Shown here one piece after another: positions 1 through 10,218 of a DNA stretch of 64,000 nt. The stretch covers positions 51,236,372 to 51,300,371 of the forward strand of contig CM034240.1 in NCBI GenBank assembly GCA_019916065.1. The letters run 5' to 3'. The stretch is from Vitellaria paradoxa. Lineage: Eukaryota; Streptophyta; Magnoliopsida; Ericales; Sapotaceae. Position numbers and translations under genes: made by a program. The first letter of the stretch is position 1; each line of letters starts with the position of its first letter. The notes beneath the pieces were generated by a model. That model searched no databases, was not told where the DNA came from, and saw nothing but the letters and a program-made list of their open reading frames with translations.

Positions 1-309
1 TTTAATTGAAGAGAAAAGAAATAAAAAGAAAATAAAAATATTCTCTTCTACCCTATTTTTGATTTTTGAGTTCAGAAAATAAAGGAAAATGATAAAAAAA
101 TTAACTTATTTATTTACAAATTTCTATCTATTTCACGATATATTTTCCAAAAAGTTTATAATTCTTCTTTCTCTCCTCATATTAAACAAACTCTGCTCGG
201 ATGATCAGGTGCAGAATATTATACATAAAGACAACAAACTCTGATCGGATGAGGGAGGGGAACTTTCCGAAAATACCAAGTTGATGAGATTTTAAGTACG
301 TAAACTAAA

Positions 310-417
310 GGCTTGCTTGGCGCTCTAAAAGATAATAAAAGATATTAAAAATTTTTGAAATATTTTAAAATTTTTTAACACATTTTATACTTCTGATTTT
401 TCATAAAATTTTCATAA

Positions 418-452
<35 letters not shown>

Positions 453-710
453 AATAAATTTTTACAAACTCTAGTTCCATTTCACAAATTTCAATAATTT
501 TTATACAAATTACAAAAACTTATTAATCACTTTTAATAAATTTTGACGCAATTAAAAAAATCATTTAGACGATTTTTCTCTCTAAAAAACTGATGAAAAG
601 TCAAAAAATTTTACTATTCATCTCTTGAAAACATGGTTTAGTTGCTATAAACCAAACGCTAAAAGTTTATCCAAATTACATTTTTTGTTATTTTTCACGC
701 CAAACAGATC
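310..710. mobile_element. hAT-like MITE in the promoter of subtilase copy A
   Basis: Imperfect terminal inverted repeats (GGCTTGCTTGGCGC at the left; GATCTGTTTGGCGT on the opposite strand at the right) enclose about 400 bp of AT-rich non-coding DNA with a TA microsatellite at 420-450. The flanks read CTAAA (305-309 and 711-715). The paralogous position near 15070 reads ACTAAATGAACAATTAATT without the insert, which acts as an empty site. No transposase is encoded. Confidence 0.65.
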
Positions 711-852
711 CTAAACAAACAATTAATTTAAGTAGGCGTAGACGAGATATATAATTATAATAAAATTGGAATTGAGCAACGCTTGGCCTAAAACAACACA
801 AACCCATCTCTTACAAGTATCTGCAAACATTACCTGCAAAAATAAATAAATA

Positions 853-1052
853 AATAATACTCCTTACTTATGATTTATTTGTGCTAATTATTTCAATATG
901 TGAGGGGTTTTCACGACAACGAAGAACGGTTGTTTGACCGTAACCCTCCTTTAATAAATAATACTCCTTATTTATAATTTATTTGTGTTAATTATTTTAA
1001 TATGTGAGGAATGCGACAACAAAGAGCGGTCATCTACTGTAACTTCCTATCT
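853..1052 (+). repeat. 104-bp tandem duplication in the subtilase promoter, with a W-box
   Basis: Two copies of a unit beginning AATAATACTCCTTA start at 853 and 957, and both continue through TTATTTGTG and AATATGTGAGG. Copy 1 contains TTGACC (934-939), a W-box core for WRKY factors; this position is not conserved in copy 2. The pseudogene paralogue (about 15160-15250) does not show the pair. Function is inferred only from the motif. Confidence 0.7.
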
Positions 1053-1240
1053 ATTCTCACACGCAAATTTATCATAAATTTGTGACTGTAAAAAACTTTT
1101 AGGATATGCATCCCTTACTTCGAATCCCTATCTTTTAGGAATTAAAGTAAAGAGACAAATTCACAATACTTATGTGAAAAGTGAGATGAAGGGTCGCCAT
1201 CAGACAATCGCTGTTTGCGGTCGCACAAAATGGCTTACAT

Positions 1241-1249
1241 TATATATAT
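1241..1249 (+). promoter_or_regulatory. Likely TATA box of the intact subtilase gene
   Basis: TATATATAT lies about 50 bp before the chosen ATG, followed by the leader TTTGCTCACCCACCC, which is also conserved in front of the pseudogene ATG. The spacing implies a very short 5' UTR. Upstream in-frame ATG 1215 would lie before this TATA, which further disfavours it. Confidence 0.5.
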
Positions 1250-1295
1250 GCATATACAATTTGCTCACCCACCCTGCTTGTTCAAGAAAGCAAAA

Positions 1296-3626
1296 ATGGG
1301 CGATCCCATTTCTTCTGTACCGTTCTTCCTCTTCCTCCTTTTTCTATTTTGTGCTTCTGCAACATACTCAGCCCCTTCTCAATCTTTGGATCGTCCCCAG
1401 ACTTTCATCATCCACGTGTCCAAGTCTGATAAGCCTTTCCACTTCACTTCCCATCGACATTGGTACTTTTCTATCCTTCGTTCGTTGTCTGCTGACTCTT
1501 CCGCGATTCTATACACCTATGACCGCACAGTTAATGGCTTCTCAGCACGCCTCACATCCTCTCAGGCGGCTGAGCTCCGCCGTGTGCCGGGAATCCTTTC
1601 CGTTATTCCTGAGCGGGTCCGCCACATTCACACCACGCACACTCCCCGATTCCTTGGTCTCACGGACAATTCCGGGCTCTGGCCTAACTCTAACTACGCC
1701 GAGGACGTGATCATTGGAGTCCTTGATACCGGAATCTGGCCAGAAAGGCCAAGTTTCTCAGATAAAGGACTCTCTCCGGTTCCTTCCGGTTGGAAAGGAA
1801 AATGTGAAACCGCGAAGGATTTTCCTGCATCGTCCTGCAACCGGAAAATCATTGGTGCGAAAGCTTATTCCAAAGGATTTCAAGCCGCCATTGGAGGAGC
1901 GATGGATGACTCTGAGGATCCGAAATCCCCACGAGATACAGAAGGCCACGGGACCCATACAGCTTCGACTGCCGCTGGATCCGTCGTTGCAAACGCCAGC
2001 TTTTTTCAATACGCGAGAGGAGAAGCCAGAGGTATGGCGGTCAAGGCGAGAATTGCAGTCTACAAGATCTGTTGGAGCCAAGGTTGTTTCGACTCGGACA
2101 TTCTCGCCGCGATGGAGGAAGCGGTTTCGGATGGTGTCCACGTCATTTCTCTCTCCGTGGGTTCTAATGGCTTTGCGTCGCAATACGACGAAGATTCCAT
2201 CGCGATCGGAGCTTTCGGAGCCGCCCGCCACGGTGTATTAGTCTCCGCTTCTGCGGGGAATTCCGGTCCCTATCCTTCCACAGCTGTTAACGTTGCACCG
2301 TGGATTCTCACCGTTGGTGCTTCAACTATTGATCGAGAGTTTCCGGCGGATGTTGTTCTCGGTGATGGGAGTAACTTCACCGGTGGTTCAATCTATACCG
2401 GTGACCCGCTTGGAGACTCGAAGCTGCCGCTGGTAGATGCCGCCGATTGTGGAGACAAGTATTGCAACTCGGAGATGGACCTGAATTCATCGAAAGTCAC
2501 TGGCAAAATTGTTATTTGTGAACGAGGAGGCGGTTCTAGAGTCGGAAAAGGAGTTGTCGTTAAAAATGCCGGCGGCGTGGGAATAATACTGGCAAATACG
2601 GCTGAAAGTGGCGAGGAACTCATTGCAGATGCTTTTCTCATCCCAGCGGCCACCATTGGCCAGGCTGAAGCCGATAAAATTAAGGAATACGTGAAATCCG
2701 ACCCTTCGCCCACGGCAACAATTGTTTCCAGAGGTACAGTTATCGGAACCTCACCGCCGGCTCCAAAGATTGCCGCCTTTTCGAGTCGCGGTCCTAACTT
2801 TGTCACTCCGGAGATTCTAAAACCCGACGTCATAGCTCCGGGCCTCAACATACTGGCCGGTTGGACGGGGGACGTCGGCCCCAGCGGTTTGGAAACCGAC
2901 CCGAGAAGAGTGGAGTTCAATATCATATCGGGAACGTCCATGTCATGCCCACACGTGAGCGGGTTGGCAGCGTTACTTCGAAAGGCGCATCCGGATTGGA
3001 CACCAGCTGCCATTAAATCTGCCCTAATGACAACAACTTACGATTTAGATAATTCTGGACACAATTTAACGGATCTTGCCACCGGGAGGGAATCGACGCC
3101 GTTTATACATGGATCGGGACACGTGGACCCTAATAAAGCGCTTGATCCGGGGCTCGTGTACGACATGGAGGAGAAGGATTACGTGGCTTTCCTCTGCGCC
3201 ATTGGATACAATGCGACGAGAATTGCCGTCTTCTTGAATACTACAGTGGAGTGCGGTGCACAGAGCTTGGCTAGTCCGGGAGATCTGAACTATCCATCGT
3301 TCTCAGTCGTGTTTGATTCGAACAAAACTGTGGTAAAGTACAAGAGAGCGGTGAAAAATGTTGCCAGTTCGACGGATGTAGTTTACAAGGTAAAAGTGAA
3401 TGCCCCACCGGCGGTTGAGATCAGTGTTTCGCCGACTAAACTTGAGTTTAGTGAAGATGACAAAACGTTGTCGTATGAAATCACATTCACTAGTAGAGCG
3501 GCTTTGGATAAATTGCAGGTGACTTCACAAGGATTCGGGTCGATAGTGTGGTCCGACGGGACCCATAGCGTGAGGAGCCCAGTCGCGGTCGTGTGGAAAC
3601 AAGGTGGTTCGGCAGTGTCGATGTGA
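1296..3626 (+). CDS. SBT1.4: Subtilisin-like serine protease, SBT1.4-type, intact single-exon gene
   Basis: Secreted serine endopeptidase of family S8 (plant subtilase), expected in the cell wall after removal of its prodomain. The 776-residue protein has a hydrophobic signal peptide (residues about 5-25), an I9 prodomain (about 35-113) and a catalytic domain with Asp144 (GVLDTGIWPE), His218 (EGHGTHTAS), oxyanion Asn322 (SAGNSGP) and Ser548 (SGTSMSCPH). A protease-associated domain is inserted at about 370-475 and a fibronectin-III-like C-terminal domain starts near 660 (LNYPSFSVVF). There are no introns, as usual for SBT1. I start at the ATG at 1296 because the signal peptide follows directly; an in-frame ATG at 1215 would add 27 residues without a signal sequence. 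The SBT1.4 label rests on remembered family sequence, so the subgroup is less sure than the family. A broken paralogue lies at 15377-22990. Confidence 0.95.
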   Translation: MGDPISSVPFFLFLLFLFCASATYSAPSQSLDRPQTFIIHVSKSDKPFHFTSHRHWYFSILRSLSADSSAILYTYDRTVNGFSARLTSSQAAELRRVPGILSVIPERVRHIHTTHTPRFLGLTDNSGLWPNSNYAEDVIIGVLDTGIWPERPSFSDKGLSPVPSGWKGKCETAKDFPASSCNRKIIGAKAYSKGFQAAIGGAMDDSEDPKSPRDTEGHGTHTASTAAGSVVANASFFQYARGEARGMAVKARIAVYKICWSQGCFDSDILAAMEEAVSDGVHVISLSVGSNGFASQYDEDSIAIGAFGAARHGVLVSASAGNSGPYPSTAVNVAPWILTVGASTIDREFPADVVLGDGSNFTGGSIYTGDPLGDSKLPLVDAADCGDKYCNSEMDLNSSKVTGKIVICERGGGSRVGKGVVVKNAGGVGIILANTAESGEELIADAFLIPAATIGQAEADKIKEYVKSDPSPTATIVSRGTVIGTSPPAPKIAAFSSRGPNFVTPEILKPDVIAPGLNILAGWTGDVGPSGLETDPRRVEFNIISGTSMSCPHVSGLAALLRKAHPDWTPAAIKSALMTTTYDLDNSGHNLTDLATGRESTPFIHGSGHVDPNKALDPGLVYDMEEKDYVAFLCAIGYNATRIAVFLNTTVECGAQSLASPGDLNYPSFSVVFDSNKTVVKYKRAVKNVASSTDVVYKVKVNAPPAVEISVSPTKLEFSEDDKTLSYEITFTSRAALDKLQVTSQGFGSIVWSDGTHSVRSPVAVVWKQGGSAVSM

Positions 3627-3823
3627 GACTTGTCCCATAAGATAAGACCAGGGAAGGTTACACAGCCTGAGACTTGAGTTCGAGAAGTTTGGGTGTTGGC
3701 AGGAAATGATAAAGGTTTGAAATTTGGTGTTGATGTTGTTGTTTTTCGTTTGTTATATATTAATGGGAAGAAAAGATTTACGAGAGATGGATTTGTGATT
3801 TGAAACCCTACTCTCAAATTTAA

Positions 3824-3829
3824 AATAAA
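3824..3829 (+). terminator. Probable poly(A) signal of the subtilase gene
   Basis: AATAAA about 200 bp after the stop codon, in the expected position for a plant near-upstream element. The 3' UTR sequence up to about 3790 is also conserved behind the pseudogene copy. Confidence 0.45.
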
Positions 3830-3830
3830 A

Positions 3831-4984
3831 GTACCTGGTTATGCATCGATCATTACTCGAAATGGTTGAGATTAGTCCCTAATGTCTATGGGAAATTTGA
3901 AAGGGGTTGTTAATATAACTTTGGATGTTGGCGGGGTTGTGATTTTGTCTAATTAAAATTGAACAGTTAAAAATAAAAAGTAAACTTAAAAATTATTATT
4001 CAAAATTTTAAATTTATTTTTATTGTAAACTGTTTGACTTTGATCGGACAGCTCACAATCTAGTGTCACAAAGTTTGATGTTAGTCTCCTCATGTTCAAA
4101 ATATTACTCAAATTAATTTTATCATCATCCCAAAAATATACAAATTTAGTAATATTTATTGATATAGAAGTAAAAATAGTTTCATTGACTAGTAAATATA
4201 CAGACTCTACTTAGTAAACTAGATATTGTTGACTTTTTTAAGTTTTTTTTTTATAAAATCTTTTTAATCAGAATTAAAATTTTTCTTTTCATGTTTGGTA
4301 GCTTTTAGCATTCATCTATCAAAAAAAAAAAATCAGCATTTTATTAACATTCAAAAAATTTTAAAAATACTTAAAAATAAAGAAATTCACGTATTTCTTA
4401 AAAAATACAATTTATTTGAAATAAGTTAATTTTTTTGGGTCCTATTTTAAGCAAGTTTTTAAATTTTAAAAAAATGTGAACAATATGTTTGAAAATTATA
4501 AAAAAATTTAAATTATAATAAAAATTATACAAAATGAAAAAAAAATTATGGAACTTTTTTTGCTCGATTTTAAATAAAAAGTGATTTTTAGCATATGGGG
4601 CCAAAATATGATTTGTTGGTATCATTTCTAAATTCCTTAGGTGGTATGGTTTGCATTTTTATTTTTTATTTTCTGTTTTTATTTTTTATATTCTATTTTA
4701 TGCATTTTGTACTTTAAAATTTTTAAAACACAAAAAACAAAAAATACATTTGGCTTGATATTTTTTTGTTTTTGGTATTTTAGGATTCTCTTTGTTTTGA
4801 GTCAAAAAGGCTGAAAACGATTTTTAGTTATTTTACATTTCATGTGTAAAATTATTTTCTATTTTTTAAAATAAATTTAAAAAATATAAATGACTAAATA
4901 CGTTTTCAATTATTTTGTTATTTTTAAAAACGTAAAATGAAAAATATGTCTAAAGTAAGTAAATCAAATGGAAGCTAAACTTTT
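3831..4984. other. AT-rich intergenic DNA
   Basis: No gene seen. The stretch is dominated by A/T runs; a short ORF at 4398-4625 (minus) is compositional. The block around 4606-4636 (ATGATTTGTTGGTATC) is matched in inverted orientation near 24515-24540, so part of this stretch belongs to the inverted repeat described for 4985-5215. Confidence 0.6.
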
Positions 4985-5215
4985 TACAGGAGACCAACCT
5001 TAGTCACCTATGTTTAAAAAAAAAAAAAAAAATAGCGTACTTTTTAACTTGAAAGTCTATATTGCACCAAATGTCAATTTGATGACCAATTAATGTAATA
5101 ACCCAAAGCAGCCAGTATGGTAATTAAAGAGCCCAGGGAACGAACACATTCTTGTATTTCTAGTCAGCCACTACATAACAGGTGACATCTCTTTGTTTAT
5201 TTTAGAAGATGAAAG
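4985..5215 (-). repeat. Dispersed inverted-repeat block, partner at 23240-24490
   Basis: Segments here match the reverse complement of two segments downstream of the subtilase pseudogene. AGTCACCTATGTTTA (about 5000) pairs with 24465-24480, and GAGATGTCACCTG with GTGGCTGACTAGAAA (5160-5200 read on the minus strand) pairs with about 23274-23310. The two partners lie about 1.1 kb apart downstream but adjacent here. No coding capacity is visible, and the element type is not recognised. Confidence 0.65.
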
Positions 5216-5519
5216 AAAAGACTTAATGGATTTCCACGGTATATATTAATTATTAGATCCACATTGTAAAAACTCAGAGTTACCGTCTATTTAGTTAGAT
5301 CTATTTTTCAGACTTTTTTATGTCTCATAATAAATTCACCTTAATCTGTTTTAATTAAAGACAAAAAAACTCACATTAATGTAAGCCCATAATACCAAAA
5401 AAATTCCAACGACGAAAAGTTGAGTTATTTCTTTAAATAGTATGCTCAATATTATATTGAAACCAATTTTAGTGATAAAAAATATTTAATTTAAATAAAA
5501 TAACAAAACTCTACACCTA

Positions 5520-6720
5520 TAACCCATTTTGTTTAGAGAGAAGAAAAATAGAAAGAAAAAGAAGGCAAAAAATTTATTATCTACCTTAGTTAGTTTTTGA
5601 GTTTAAAAAAAAAAATGTAACTTATTTTTTGGGAATATCTCCCTATTTTCCCTTTATTTCCACATTTTTCCCTTTCTTCTCTTCCGCAAATCAAAGAAAT
5701 CATTATCAGCTTGTATCGCAAAGATGGTCGTCGATCACATGTAGACTAGTGTACATAAAAAACAATAAATTGCAGCTTCCTTAATAGTGTTACATCTTCT
5801 TGCACATAAATACATATAATTAGCAATGAGAACTTTGTGCAAATATAAAGTTGATGATGTTTACGTAGTAAGCAAGAAACTTGTTCATCACTCTTAACAA
5901 AACAAACAATTACGTCTTTTTAGTTTACAAATTTTTGCCTTTTTTTTTTAAAATAACTTTTAACTAAAAGTTGACATGTTGATTTTTTATGCACTTAATT
6001 GAAATTTATAAAAATTAAAAATAACTGAACTCTTGTCAAACGGGCCGACGCTTAAATAAAAGAACAATCAGAGAATATATAGTAATATTTTGAAATTAGG
6101 ACATGCTTGGCAAAAAGATACATAAGAATGTTTAGACTTGTAAAAATTAGTATAAATTTGTAAAAATTATAATCTCGTAACTCATACCGGGAGTTTAAAA
6201 AAATTAAATTTTTTAAATATTTATAAAAATTTTTAAAGTTTTATAGGACTCAAAATATGACCATGGTAATTGTATTGGAAATGGGCCATGCCTGGTAGAA
6301 GAAGGTTTAGGTCACTATGGTACTGGTTAGAAGTCCAAATTTTAGTAGCCTTTAGTATTTTTTTTTACCAAAAGTTGCTAATTACAATTTTTGATACACT
6401 TGGTGAAGTAAATAGTAATTTTTAACAATTTTTTATATATTTTGGGTGTTTGTTAGAATTTTTGCTAACTTTTGTTAATTTTTAATAATTTTTGATAATT
6501 TAAAAAAAATTGAATTAAACAAGTTACCATAACTGAGTAAAAAACTTGTAAAAATTAATATTTTATCAAGTACTAAAAAATCAAAATTTAGTAATTTTTC
6601 ACTGAAACTTGAATCGTCCAACTGTACCTGCAAACATTGCCCATTTACCTGCGAAAAGAAATAATAATGCAATTGCCACATGATCCTGGCCATATGTATG
6701 CTCCTACCTTTCCCACTTAC
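5520..6720 (+). repeat. Orphan third copy of the subtilase 5' flank
   Basis: Diverged matches follow the same order as in the two subtilase promoters: GATCACATGTAGA (about 5735; 14934 in copy B), TTAGCAATGAGAACTTT (5820; 15019), GTTGATGATGTTTACGTA, a CATGCCTGG/GGCCTGGCC block near 6290, and CTGCAAACATTGCCC (6628; 822 in copy A). No subtilase coding sequence follows, so this is a promoter relic without its gene. Confidence 0.6.
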
Positions 6721-7658
6721 GTACTCAACAACCCTTTTTTGGAAAAAAAAAAAAAAAAAAAAAAAAAAAGAAAAGGCTAATTTCCCATAAAATTTAGTAA
6801 AAAAACCGCGCGTAATTAGACAGTGAGGCAATTACATTATTGAAATAAAAATATATAATAAATTACATTATGCACCCTTATTTTTTACACTAAATTTTAC
6901 TTTACGATTTCAGTTTTTAAATTTAACGATTAAGAGCGTAAAATTTTTTATTTGGATATTTTTATTTCTTTTCAGATAACAACTATTTTAAAATTTTAAA
7001 TTTAAAATATTTATTAAATTATTTTTTTCTTACAAAATTAATTATTTTAATAGCGTGTTCTGGTAATTTGTTTTAGTAAAATAGTATTTATATAATATAA
7101 AAATAAAAATAAAGTTTATTTAATGTTTAGTCTCTGTTTAGAGCTACTAACTTTTTTTTAAAACTTTAAAAAATTCTAAAAATTTTCAATTTACTCCAAT
7201 TAATTTTGTTCATACATGTCATTTTTATGCTAACGTTTTTTTTGTTTAATTTTTCGAAAATCCAAACTTTCTTTAATTTTTTCTTATATATTTTCTCTCC
7301 AAATAATTTTTTTCTTAAGGTATATTTACAATGACAAAAAAAAATGAAATAATGAGATAATTTGTAAATTTATAATTTGTACAGTGAATAAAAAATAAAT
7401 AATTTTTTAAAATTTTTTAATATTTTTAACAAATCAAACGCATGTTAAATATATTTATTTATATTTTCCTATTGATGTGGATGTTGCCTGGGAAATAATG
7501 ATGATTCCCCGCCAAACAGGTACGGGACGACAAAAATTTTTGTCAAAAAAAAGGGGTAAAAGCGACGCAAAACGGAGCGCACTTGCTTTTCCGGTTGCTT
7601 GGATGAGGTGCACTAAGCATGATACTTCCTTTAAAATGATTCAAGACCTCTTATATTT
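6721..7658. other. AT-rich intergenic DNA with a 27-bp poly(A) tract
   Basis: No gene seen. A homopolymer of A occupies 6743-6769. The ORF across it (6475-6831, minus) is low-complexity phenylalanine and is not supported. Confidence 0.6.
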
Positions 7659-7828
7659 AGGGTTCGTTTGGCATGCAATAATTTGTTGAAAATTTCTGAA
7701 AATCTCTATAAATCTCTGTTAATTTTATATCATATTAACTTTTTTCTCTCACTGCACGCATTACGAACTCTTCCCAAACCACAATTTATCTCAATTTATC
7801 TCATTTTTTTTACTCCAAACAAACCCTT
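7659..7828. mobile_element. hAT-like MITE, family A
   Basis: Termini AGGGTTCGTTTGG and (opposite strand) AAGGGTTTGTTTGG form inverted repeats about 170 bp apart. The interior block ATAAATCTCTGTTAA ... CGCATTACGAACTCT ... TTTATCTCAATTTATCTCA recurs at 44651-44824 and, inverted, at 45118-45281. It is non-coding. I could not fix a target duplication. Confidence 0.65.
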
Positions 7829-7840
7829 AGGTTATTTAGG

Positions 7841-8355
7841 TTGCGTTTAGCATTCTATCAAATAATGTAATAAAATAAATCGCTAATAACATCTATAAAT
7901 CATTAAAATTTTCTATTATATATTTATACATTTTCATCTATTAATTTTAAAAAATTTCAATATTTCACTATAAAAAAAATCTAGAAGAAGGTTAATTGAA
8001 TACGTAAATTTTTTTTTGACAATCATATTTTTCGAGTCGAAAGTTTTCAAACGAGTACTATTGTTGCTATTTTATACGAATTTTTTTGAATCCGTGGGAA
8101 CAGATTTGGAAAACCGTTCTTAGGGTTTTGGTACTGTACATTTCCAAAGTAGGACATTAAGTGTTGATTTTTTGAATCCGTGAGAACGGTTTTGGGATAA
8201 CCGTTCTAACAGTTTGCTATTATTCATCTCCAAAAAATACCAAAAAATACGATTTAAAAAGAAAACACCAAACACTAAAATTAACCTAAAATTATATTTT
8301 ATTTCGATTTATGTTATTTTTTTCTTATTTTTTACTATTCTAAACACTACCTTAG
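7841..8355. mobile_element. Candidate hAT-like non-autonomous element
   Basis: AGGTTGCGTTTAGCATT at the left and (opposite strand) AGGTAGTGTTTAGAAT at the right look like terminal inverted repeats. The interior holds two related GAATCCGTG(G/A)GAAC blocks. Its right end resembles that of the element at 40943-41455 (CTAAAAAATACGA region). An alternative right end near 9655 (opposite strand AGGTGCGTTTGGCA) would enclose the sulfotransferase fragment as well. No target duplication was found for either choice. Confidence 0.4.
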
Positions 8356-8651
8356 TGCTGGTTGTGCGCAACAAATTTTGTTTTTTGTTGAAAATTTCTA
8401 CTATATCTTTACACCTTATTACCTTTTTTAATTTTAAAAAAGTACAATATTTTCTACAAAAACACTAATAATTAAAATTTAATTAATTAAATAGTAAATA
8501 AATTTTTTACTACTCTCTCCATGAACTTTTGAAATTAGCGAATGACGCATTCTGTGACCCATTTTACAGAATTCGTCCTGACGGTTTTCTCCTACGCGTT
8601 TGGACGATTTGTGAGATTTTTTTTCTCGGTTCTGTTTTAAGTCGCGCCGAT

Positions 8652-8870
8652 GTGCAGCAACTTTGTGTTTGGACGATTTTGCTCCAGTCCATGCTTGCGT
8701 CTGTGTCAGAGCAGCCAGCTTATCAGAGGTTGAGCAGGGAAATTTTTTTTCTTGGTTCTGTTTGATCAAGCCGTGCCGACGTGCAGCAACTTTGCGTTTG
8801 GACGATTTTGCTCCATTCCATGCTTGCGTCTGTATCAGAGCAGCCAGCTTATTACAGGTTGAGCAGGGAT
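8652..8870. repeat. Tandem duplication with 129-bp period
   Basis: GTGCAGCAACTTTG begins at 8652 and again at 8781, and both units run on through TTTGGACGATTTTGCTCCA and GAGCAGCCAGCTTAT. A further partial unit (TTTGGACGATTTGTGAG) sits near 8598. The repeat adjoins the truncated end of the sulfotransferase pseudogene. The minus-strand reading frame through it (repeat of KLAALIQTQAW / KLAALTQTQAW) is not a domain I recognise. Confidence 0.75.
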
Positions 8871-8871
8871 T

Positions 8872-9446
8872 TACGGATGCCATCTTGATTTCGAAATGCC
8901 ACTGGGAGATGATTTGGTCGATGGGGTTCTGACAAATACAGACGATTCTAGAATTGGAATTGTCGGTGATGGAGGTGGGAAGTGAAGCATACGGCATATG
9001 AGTGGATAGAATTCTGGGATTGGGAATCTTGGAAGGGGTTGGAACCGTTGTGTGAAGACATGAATCCGAATTCTAATGAAGGAAGGAGCTGATGTTGGGT
9101 GGAAGTATGCAAGGGGCTTTCGGCTAGGGCTTGTTTTTTGTGATTGACTATGGTGAAGGCAAGGGCTTTCAACCATGTGGTAGTGCCTGATTTTGGGAAG
9201 GAAGCTACTATTAGATTGGTTTCTTCTAGTTGAAATTATCACTGGAATGAAATCGCACCGTTGACTGCCATTGACGGACACCAAAAACCGTCATAGAAAG
9301 ATATATCCATGCAATCGGAGTGCTTTTCTTTGGGTAGGCTTTGGAGGAGCTCTTCCTTAGCTGGTTTTCTCATCTGCTCTAGTAGTTCCTTAAGAATCTC
9401 GGTGCTTTCTGATTTCTCGTTGGGCTTGGAGAGTGGTACAAAGAAA
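8872..9446 (-). pseudogene. Cytosolic sulfotransferase (SOT) fragment, frameshifted and truncated
   Basis: Read on the minus strand, the frames give in order an N-terminal segment (LPKEKHSD ... YDGFWCPS), the 5'-PAPS binding loop SFPKSGTTTWLKALAFTIVN with one extra Thr, then HMPYASLPTSI and the 3'-phosphate motif RIVCICQNPIDQIISQWHF, where the usual Arg is Gln. These are hallmarks of plant soluble sulfotransferases, which transfer sulfate from PAPS to flavonoids, brassinosteroids or other small molecules. The copy has an in-frame stop after AISFQ, at least two frameshifts, no clear start codon, and it ends before the C-terminal dimerisation and GxxGxxK region. Plant SOT genes lack introns, so this does not prove retrocopying. 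It is non-functional as it stands. Confidence 0.85.
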
Positions 9447-10218
9447 ATGGATGTTGAGAGATAAGAGAGAGAGAGATGGTACTAGTGATAGATACAGTAC
9501 CTGTTCCAGTACTAACTTTTGAAATCGTTAAGTAGAAACGAAAATTTTACTGTTATTCTGTAAAAATATGAGATTTGAGAAGTGTGTACTGAACATCTGA
9601 AAATTTTTTAAATCACATTTTTTTGTTATTTGTTACTGTTTCTTGTTGTGCCAAACGCACCTTTAATAATATTTTTACATTTCATTTGAGAACAATCTCA
9701 CCTTATAAATAGTTTAATTTCAATGTAAAAAAAATTAATTTGGTAAAACAGAAATTTATGTTTAAAAAAATTTATATTTTAAAGTTTAAATTGAATTGAT
9801 TTGATTTGTAAAAGAAACACAAAATTGGACTATGTTAGTTGAAAAAAAAAATTAGATAAATAGAAATCATGAAAGTAAATTTGTCCAAAATAATAAATTT
9901 TCATGAAATTTATAATTTTTGGTTAATTTAAAACAGTATATAGAAATTTAAAAATTTAAGTGATAAAATGAAATTAAATTAATTCATAAAATATTATTGT
10001 GATTCAAAATATACGAATTAACGGAAATTTTTACCAAAAGGAAATGAAATCCATCAAATCAACTATTCAAATTATTTCAAATATAGTATTACCATCTAAT
10101 TAAATTTATTTAAATAATGTATTGAATTTTAGATTAAAATCATAATTACAGTGATAAAAAAAGTAATCCATTTGCATAAAGTACAAAAGAATTTACGTAA
10201 ATTTCGATTTAATTGATG
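9447..10218. other. AT-rich intergenic DNA
   Basis: No gene seen. The last bases (TTTAATTGATGAC, about 10208-10220) match the window's first bases and mark the left edge of subtilase duplication copy B before the CACTA insertion. Confidence 0.5.

Larger units (their letters stand above)
1..3830 (+). repeat. Segmental duplication, copy A (subtilase gene and flanks)
   Basis: This block is repeated at about 10212-23110 once inserted transposons are set aside. The match starts at the window edge (TTTAATTGA, then the AAATATTCTCTTCTACCCTA block), runs through the promoter and coding region and ends shortly after the 3' UTR (GTTGTTGTTTTTCGTTTGTTAT near 3733, against 23027). Copy A carries a 400-bp MITE (310-710) that copy B lacks. 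Copy B carries a CACTA and a copia element that copy A lacks. The duplication may extend left of the window. Confidence 0.85.

Noticed and set aside
1215..1295. Upstream in-frame ATG extending the subtilase by 27 residues
   Set aside because: The extension precedes the likely TATA box and would bury the signal peptide.
7841..9665. One 1.8-kb hAT element enclosing the sulfotransferase fragment
   Set aside because: The ends are similar, but no target duplication could be found, so it stays a hypothesis in the findings rather than a feature.
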